Below, piece by piece: positions 59,767 to 64,000 of a DNA stretch of 64,000 bases. Position numbers and translations under genes: made by a program. The notes under the pieces were generated by a model, which saw only the letters and a program-made list of their open reading frames with translations, was not told where the DNA came from and did no database searches. Source of the stretch: an uncultured Anaerotruncus sp. (GTDB lineage Bacteria > Bacillota > Clostridia > Oscillospirales > Acutalibacteraceae); contig UQDL01000003.1 of assembly GCA_900539775.1 (NCBI GenBank), positions 124,001-188,000 of the forward strand, read 5' to 3'. Position 1 is the stretch's first letter. Every line of letters begins with the position of its first letter.

Positions 59767-61047
59767 TCAATCATAATACTTATCAAGCTCGGTTTCGCAT
59801 TTTTCATATTTTTTAATTTTTGGATTCTTATAAATCTTTCCCCTTGCCACAACCATAAACGGCTGAGAAAGAGCTCTGAAATCATCGAGCGGGTTTGAAT
59901 TTGAAACAAGAATATCGGCGCATTTGCCCTGCTCAATACTGCCCGTAACATCATCTATTCCAAGAATTCCGGCATTAACAAGCGTTGCCGTGTGCAGCGC
60001 AAACGAAGCAGAAACGCCAACATTTTTTTCAAAATAATGAAGTTCTCGCCACATATTGTAATGAGTTGTATACGGGCAACCCGTATCGGTGCCGAGCCCA
60101 ACGGTTATACCGTTTTCAAGAGCGGTTTTCGAGCCGATAACCATATTGTTGAAAACAACATTGGAATTATATTGAACCGCCTCTGAAATTCCGAGAGTTT
60201 CCCTTTCAAATTTTGCCATCGGCAAAGCAGGCGAAAGAGTGCAAACCATTACGGCATTATGCTTTTTAAAGGCATCGATTTCTCTTTGGGTAAGCGTTGA
60301 ACCGTGCTCTATTGAATCAACGCCGTTTTCAACTGCGGTGCGCACACCCTCAGGGCTTTGCACATGTGCCGCAACCTTCAGTCCGTATTTGTGAGCACGA
60401 TCGCAGCAAGCCTTAATCATATCTGCCTGCATCATCAGCCTGCCGGGCTCGCCCTTAACCTTGGCATCCATAACACCGCCCGTTATCATCAGCTTTATTA
60501 AATCAACACCGTGCGAATTCAAATCATCCACCATCTCGGCGGCCTCTTCCGGGGTTTTCGCCGCCCTTGCAACTGAGCCTACCATATGCCCGTTTGGCAC
60601 GCCGATTGCGTAATCTGCGGCAAGAATTCTCGGTCCCTCTGCCTTGCCGGCATTTATTCTGTTTCTGAGAGTTGTGTCAAAATCACCGAGGCCGCCGACT
60701 GCACGCACCGTGGTTACACCCGACATAAGCCCCTGCATTGCATAATCTTGGCAAATTTTTATAACAATTTCCCTCATAAAGGAAGAAGAAAGAGCAAGCT
60801 TTGCAAGCTTATCTGCTTTAAGAGGCTTGTTTTTCGGTTTGCCGCCCGCCGGCAGATGCACATGCAAATTTATAAGACCAGGCATTAAATATTTACCGGT
60901 TAAATCTATAACCTCATCGCTGCTTTTCGGCGCAACGCTGCCTATTTCCGTTATTATTCCGTTTTCTATTGCCACATCCGTTCCCGGCTTTGGCTGCATA
61001 TCCAAAGTGCCGTCAAGCAAAGTGCAGTTTTTAAAAACAGTTCTCAT
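59767..61047 (-). CDS. Amidohydrolase (imidazolonepropionase/prolidase-like)
   Basis: A 426-residue metal-dependent hydrolase of the amidohydrolase superfamily. The metal motif is GLINLHVHLPAGGKPKN (HxH), DLIKLMITGG carries the bridging Lys region, and AAHVQSPEGVRTAVENGVD and SIEHGSTL give the His ligands. GLGTDTGCPYTTHYNMWREL holds the Asp. The N- and C-terminal strands form the usual beta-sandwich. The subgroup includes Xaa-Pro and Xaa-Arg dipeptidases and ochratoxinase-like enzymes, so a cyclic or N-acyl peptide substrate is likely. It is cytoplasmic with no signal peptide. Confidence 0.85.
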   Translation of the reverse strand: MRTVFKNCTLLDGTLDMQPKPGTDVAIENGIITEIGSVAPKSSDEVIDLTGKYLMPGLINLHVHLPAGGKPKNKPLKADKLAKLALSSSFMREIVIKICQDYAMQGLMSGVTTVRAVGGLGDFDTTLRNRINAGKAEGPRILAADYAIGVPNGHMVGSVARAAKTPEEAAEMVDDLNSHGVDLIKLMITGGVMDAKVKGEPGRLMMQADMIKACCDRAHKYGLKVAAHVQSPEGVRTAVENGVDSIEHGSTLTQREIDAFKKHNAVMVCTLSPALPMAKFERETLGISEAVQYNSNVVFNNMVIGSKTALENGITVGLGTDTGCPYTTHYNMWRELHYFEKNVGVSASFALHTATLVNAGILGIDDVTGSIEQGKCADILVSNSNPLDDFRALSQPFMVVARGKIYKNPKIKKYEKCETELDKYYD

Positions 61048-61132
61048 ATTAAAGCCCCCTCATATAAAAATCAAAGTGTTTTTCTTATTCACGCATAAAA
61101 TGCATATCAAATAAATTCAAGGCATTCGATTT

Positions 61133-62026
61133 CTAATTGATTTTCGCAAGTTCTTTCAACAGCCGCCTGCTTCTGTATTTCAAATATCCGAAATCGATTT
61201 TACCAAGCGTTTTATACCAATAAAGCTCGTTAAAAAGAGCATAAAGTTCAAGTTTAGCATCACAATAAAGAGATGTTTTAACCTTGCTTTTATAAATATC
61301 ATAAAGTTGAAGCCGTTTACCGCAGCCGACTGTTAGCCCAAAAAGTTCATATTCAGGCTCTGCCCACATAACATTAAACGGATCCACAACACCCACAAGC
61401 TTGCCCTTTTGCGGATTGATTATAAAATTCGGCATCCAATAATCTCCGTGAATTAAAGTAGGCTCGCCTGTATTGCCGCCAAGCAGCTTCGGAAGTGAAT
61501 TCAATCCCTCACAAACTGCTTCTTTAACAATATTCGGCACATCTGATTTTTGGGAAAAATCGGCAATTTTGTTTGCAAATTTTCTATAATAATCAAGCCA
61601 AGTATCATAAACGGCGTTTTCAACAGGGCCGAATTTATCGCTGTGCACAGAATGGATTTTAATCAGATTAGCAATTATTTCATTTGCCAGTTTTTCCTTA
61701 TTCGGCTTCAACATAAACAAAAGCGATTTTGCGCTTGCCTCGCGCCCTTCAAAAAACTGCATAGCGAGCACGCCGCAATCGCCTGATTTTGCAACGAAAT
61801 ATAACTTCGGCAATTTGCAATCAACACGGCTTGATATGAAATTTATTCTTTCATATTCATCAAAAGCAAGCTTTGTATTTTTGCATACTTTAACCGCAAT
61901 TACGCCCTGCGGCAAATCTACAATCACTTTATAAACTTCTGCGCTTGCTCCCCGTCCGATTTTTTCAAAGCCGAGAATGCGGCATTTCAAGTTTTCTTCA
62001 ACAAGCGATATTACCTCGGCTTTCAT
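61133..62026 (-). CDS. APH/choline-kinase-fold phosphotransferase
   Basis: A 297-residue kinase-like protein of the aminoglycoside phosphotransferase family. The glycine-rich region is GFEKIGRGASAEVYKVIV with VIAVKVCKN (ATP-binding Lys). The catalytic loop reads TLIHGDYWMPNFIIN (HGDxxxxN), followed by the Mg-binding GVVDPFNVMWAEPEYELFG. Such proteins phosphorylate small molecules (aminoglycosides, choline, fructosamines, homoserine); resistance cannot be inferred. The frame opens at 62146, but the ATG at 62024-62026 has the SD AAGGCGGTG and fits the fold. Confidence 0.85.
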   Translation of the reverse strand: MKAEVISLVEENLKCRILGFEKIGRGASAEVYKVIVDLPQGVIAVKVCKNTKLAFDEYERINFISSRVDCKLPKLYFVAKSGDCGVLAMQFFEGREASAKSLLFMLKPNKEKLANEIIANLIKIHSVHSDKFGPVENAVYDTWLDYYRKFANKIADFSQKSDVPNIVKEAVCEGLNSLPKLLGGNTGEPTLIHGDYWMPNFIINPQKGKLVGVVDPFNVMWAEPEYELFGLTVGCGKRLQLYDIYKSKVKTSLYCDAKLELYALFNELYWYKTLGKIDFGYLKYRSRRLLKELAKIN

Positions 62027-62145
62027 TCTGCACCGCCTTAAACCAATATATTTCAATTCTACACAATCGGGTGATAATTGTAAATTGAAAAAATGCACAA
62101 AAAAGCACCCGAAAATTAGGCAACAAAGGATGTGATTTGTAAGCA

Positions 62146-62184
62146 AAAAAAAACGGTTGTCCTTACGGACAACCGTTTAAAAAA
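62146..62184 (-). terminator. Terminator of gapA
   Basis: AAACGGTTGTCC pairs perfectly with GGACAACCGTTT around a TTAC loop (62151-62178), with an A/T-run flank. Confidence 0.9.
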
Positions 62185-62197
62185 CAAATATCAACTA

Positions 62198-63232
62198 TTA
62201 GCCAAGCTCTGAGAAGTACTTGATTGTGCGAACCATCTGAGAAGTGTAGCTGTTTTCGTTATCATACCAAGAAACAACCTGAACTTCATAAGTGTTGTCG
62301 CCGATCGGAAGAACCATAGTCTGAGTAGAATCAAAGAGTGAGCCATAGCGCATACCAACGATATCGGAAGAAACGATAAGATCGGTGTTGTAACCGAAGG
62401 ATTCTGTTTCCTCTGCCTTCATTGCTGCATTGATTGCATCAATTGTAACTTCCTTATCTGTTTTGATAACAGCAGTGAGGATAGTTGTTGAGCCTGTGGG
62501 AGTAGGAACACGCTGAGCAGAGCCGATAAGCTTGCCGTTGAGCTCAGGAATTACAAGGCCGATTGCCTTTGCAGCACCTGTTGAGTTAGGAACGATGTTA
62601 ACAGCACCTGCACGAGCACGACGAAGATCGCCTTTTCTCTGAGGACCGTCAAGAATCATTTGATCGCCTGTGTAAGCGTGAATTGTGCACATGATACCGC
62701 TCTGAATAGGAGCAAAATCATTAAGAGCCTTAGCCATGGGAGCAAGGCAGTTTGTTGTGCAAGAAGCAGCGGAAATAACAGTATCTTCCGGCTTAAGAGT
62801 TTCGTGGTTTACATTGTAAACGATAGTGGGAAGATCGTTGCCTGCGGGAGCAGAAATAACAACCTTGCGAGCACCTGCCTGAATATGAGCAGAAGCCTTT
62901 TCTTTAGAGGTGTAGAAACCTGTGCATTCAAGAACAACGTCTACGCCAAGCTTGCCCCAAGGAAGATCGGCAGCGTTGGGCATTTTGTAGATAACGATTT
63001 TTTTACCGTCAACTACGATATAGTTATCTTCGCCTTCACCTTCGTGGAAGTCTACAGTGTGACCCTGAGCAACATAGTTACCCTGAGATGAATCGTACTT
63101 GAGAAGATGAGCAAGCATTTTTGCGCTTGTAAGATCGTTGATAGCAACAACTTCATAGCCTTCTGCACCGAACATCTGACGGAATGCAAGACGGCCGATA
63201 CGGCCGAAACCGTTAATAGCAACTTTTACCAT
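62198..63232 (-). CDS. gapA: Glyceraldehyde-3-phosphate dehydrogenase
   Basis: A 344-residue NAD-dependent glycolytic enzyme. It has the Rossmann start [19 protein letters not shown], the catalytic Cys in [17 protein letters not shown], and the His in [36 protein letters not shown] and [18 protein letters not shown] follow. Codon use is biased to the well-expressed pattern (many GTT, GCA, AAC), like the GGGtGRT operon. The ATG follows the SD GGAGG. It is monocistronic, with its own promoter and terminator. Confidence 0.97.
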   Translation of the reverse strand: MVKVAINGFGRIGRLAFRQMFGAEGYEVVAINDLTSAKMLAHLLKYDSSQGNYVAQGHTVDFHEGEGEDNYIVVDGKKIVIYKMPNAADLPWGKLGVDVVLECTGFYTSKEKASAHIQAGARKVVISAPAGNDLPTIVYNVNHETLKPEDTVISAASCTTNCLAPMAKALNDFAPIQSGIMCTIHAYTGDQMILDGPQRKGDLRRARAGAVNIVPNSTGAAKAIGLVIPELNGKLIGSAQRVPTPTGSTTILTAVIKTDKEVTIDAINAAMKAEETESFGYNTDLIVSSDIVGMRYGSLFDSTQTMVLPIGDNTYEVQVVSWYDNENSYTSQMVRTIKYFSELG

Positions 63233-63262
63233 TGGATTATACCTCCGAAAAAATTAAATACT

Positions 63263-63285
63263 AAAATGTTGATTGACAACATTTT
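63263..63285 (-). promoter_or_regulatory. Inverted repeat in the gapA 5' leader
   Basis: AAAATGTTG (63263-63271) and CAACATTTT (63277-63285) form a perfect 9-bp inverted repeat with a 5-base centre, just inside the transcribed region of gapA. It could be a repressor operator (a CggR- or Rex-like function is possible, not shown) or an mRNA 5' hairpin. Confidence 0.45.
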
Positions 63286-63295
63286 GTCGATATCT

Positions 63296-63324
63296 ATTCT
63301 ATACTGTTTTGCCTCGAATATCAA
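63296..63324 (-). promoter_or_regulatory. SigA promoter of gapA
   Basis: TTGATA (63319-63324) and TAGAAT (63296-63301) have a 17-base spacer on the minus strand. Confidence 0.7.
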
Positions 63325-63460
63325 GCAATTTTTGCCATTTGAAAAACTTTGTTAAATCTAACCAAAAAGGCGTGAGTTAAAAGGCCTTATTATATTTATT
63401 TTTTGCTTTACGCCGCATACAGCGTTCACTATATGTGAAAATGTGAAAATCCGTTTGCAA

Positions 63461-64000
63461 TCACTTTTCGGTATCTGCCGCCTGCGCCTTGCGCCGGTTG
63501 TGCAAAAGCACGGCAATAGGAATTAAAGAAAACACTGCCACGGCTGCCGCCGCAAGAAAAATATTTGGGGTTGGAATTGTTTTAACAACACCGAGTTCCT
63601 CATAAGTTTGATTATTGTTTGCAATAACGGCTGCGCCGATATAAGGGCCGGTTATCATTGGAATCAGCACCTGAAACACCATCCGCACACCCTGAAACAA
63701 ACCCACTTTATCGTTTGGAGTATAGTCTCTGATTGTGCCGCAAACAGCGGCAGATGTAACGAGAAATGCACTCATCATTATTATGCCGATAATTATGAGC
63801 AAAGCCATATTTTCGCCGTTAACAAAATACATCAAAACAAAACCTGCGGTTAATATAATTGCTGCAGGCAGCAAAAACTTAACCTTGCCCACCTTATCGA
63901 TAACACCGCCGAGCAAAACCGAAACGACTGCCGAAACAACAAGAATTGCGCCGAGCGGAATTGCATAATTTTCTATTCCGAGTGTTTTTTCGAGATAAAT
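63461..64000 (-). CDS. MFS transporter, C-terminal part (cut by window edge)
   Basis: The minus-strand frame is open from the window edge to a stop at 63461-63463 and encodes at least 179 residues. The visible part carries the MFS loop LGGVIDKVGKVKFLLPAAI (G-x-x-x-D-x-x-G-K), helices with YTPNDKVGLFQGVRMVFQVLIPMITGPYIG, and a terminal helix followed by the basic tail LLHNRRKAQAADTEK. The YTPNDKVGLFQGVRM block resembles the GPH/SLC45-like branch of sugar transporters. The start codon and the N-terminal two thirds lie outside the window. Confidence 0.75.
   Translation of the reverse strand: MYLEKTLGIENYAIPLGAILVVSAVVSVLLGGVIDKVGKVKFLLPAAIILTAGFVLMYFVNGENMALLIIIGIIMMSAFLVTSAAVCGTIRDYTPNDKVGLFQGVRMVFQVLIPMITGPYIGAAVIANNNQTYEELGVVKTIPTPNIFLAAAAVAVFSLIPIAVLLHNRRKAQAADTEK

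Noticed and set aside
1..64000. CRISPR arrays, tRNA or rRNA genes, transposons, prophage
   Set aside because: No regular direct-repeat arrays, T-loop/anticodon patterns, transposase motifs or phage genes were seen when reading both strands.

Overview
The window is a stretch of chromosome from a low-GC, Gram-positive, anaerobic and spore-forming bacterium of the class Clostridia. I would guess a gut Oscillospirales/Ruminococcaceae-type lineage, but the genus cannot be fixed from the sequence. The signs are an oxygen-sensitive class III ribonucleotide reductase (nrdDG), a small 2[4Fe-4S] ferredoxin, a gerA-type spore germinant receptor operon, sortase and LCP cell-wall proteins, and Firmicutes-type regulatory RNAs (T-box, TPP, preQ1). 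No rRNA, tRNA, CRISPR array, prophage or intact insertion sequence was seen. Most genes are core metabolism; the only clearly decayed stretches are the first kilobase and a small disrupted gene near 38.6 kb.

Layout. 0-1 kb: relics of three unrelated genes joined together (alpha/beta hydrolase, P-type ATPase, MerR regulator). 1.1-3.7 kb: a sugar:cation symporter and a MraY/WecA-like membrane transferase. 3.8-5.9 kb: a CstA-family transporter behind a T-box leader. 6.1-9.6 kb: a DRE-TIM aldolase-like enzyme and the serine pathway pair serC-serA. 9.8-14.5 kb: an unrecognised protein, a DUF1934 protein, argS and a radical SAM protein. 14.6-16.8 kb: a PqqD-like protein and the two-gene NifU-like/GGGtGRT unit. 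16.9-20.1 kb: a TPP-riboswitch operon for uptake of a thiamine precursor. 20.4-23.3 kb: nrdDG. 23.3-25.5 kb: MBL hydrolase, Cof-type HAD phosphatase, GtrA protein. 25.7-27.5 kb: a split transketolase.

27.6-30.4 kb: a cell-surface module with an LCP glycopolymer ligase carrying a histidine-rich tail, a class B sortase, and a small secreted protein with an SPSTG sorting signal that the sortase could anchor. 30.6-34.7 kb: a MarR-controlled heterodimeric ABC exporter. 34.9-37.9 kb: rsmA, a MATE exporter and a GNAT-like protein. 38.0-41.0 kb: low-molecular-weight phosphatase, a disrupted DUF6440-like gene, DUF2207 and LemA proteins. 41.2-45.8 kb: a MacB/FtsX-type ABC system plus an exported partner, behind three 11-bp-spaced repeats that look like a response-regulator site. 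46.2-48.7 kb: ferredoxin, then the conserved darA-holB-ricT cluster. 48.9-51.2 kb: citrate synthase with a membrane protein. 51.4-55.1 kb: gerA operon with a possible 49-aa secreted peptide gene beside it. 55.3-57.1 kb: YetF/DUF4363 pair and a preQ1-controlled queT. 57.1-63.3 kb: beta-mannosidase, amidohydrolase, APH-fold kinase and gapA; the window ends inside an MFS transporter gene.

No wholly new multi-gene system is evident. The observations most worth following are the T-box (possible Leu specifier) in front of cstA, the two TTCGCA hairpins in the preQ1 leader of queT, the sortase/SPSTG/LCP surface module, the functionally obscure NifU-like/GGGtGRT unit, and the phased direct repeats before the MacB-like system.
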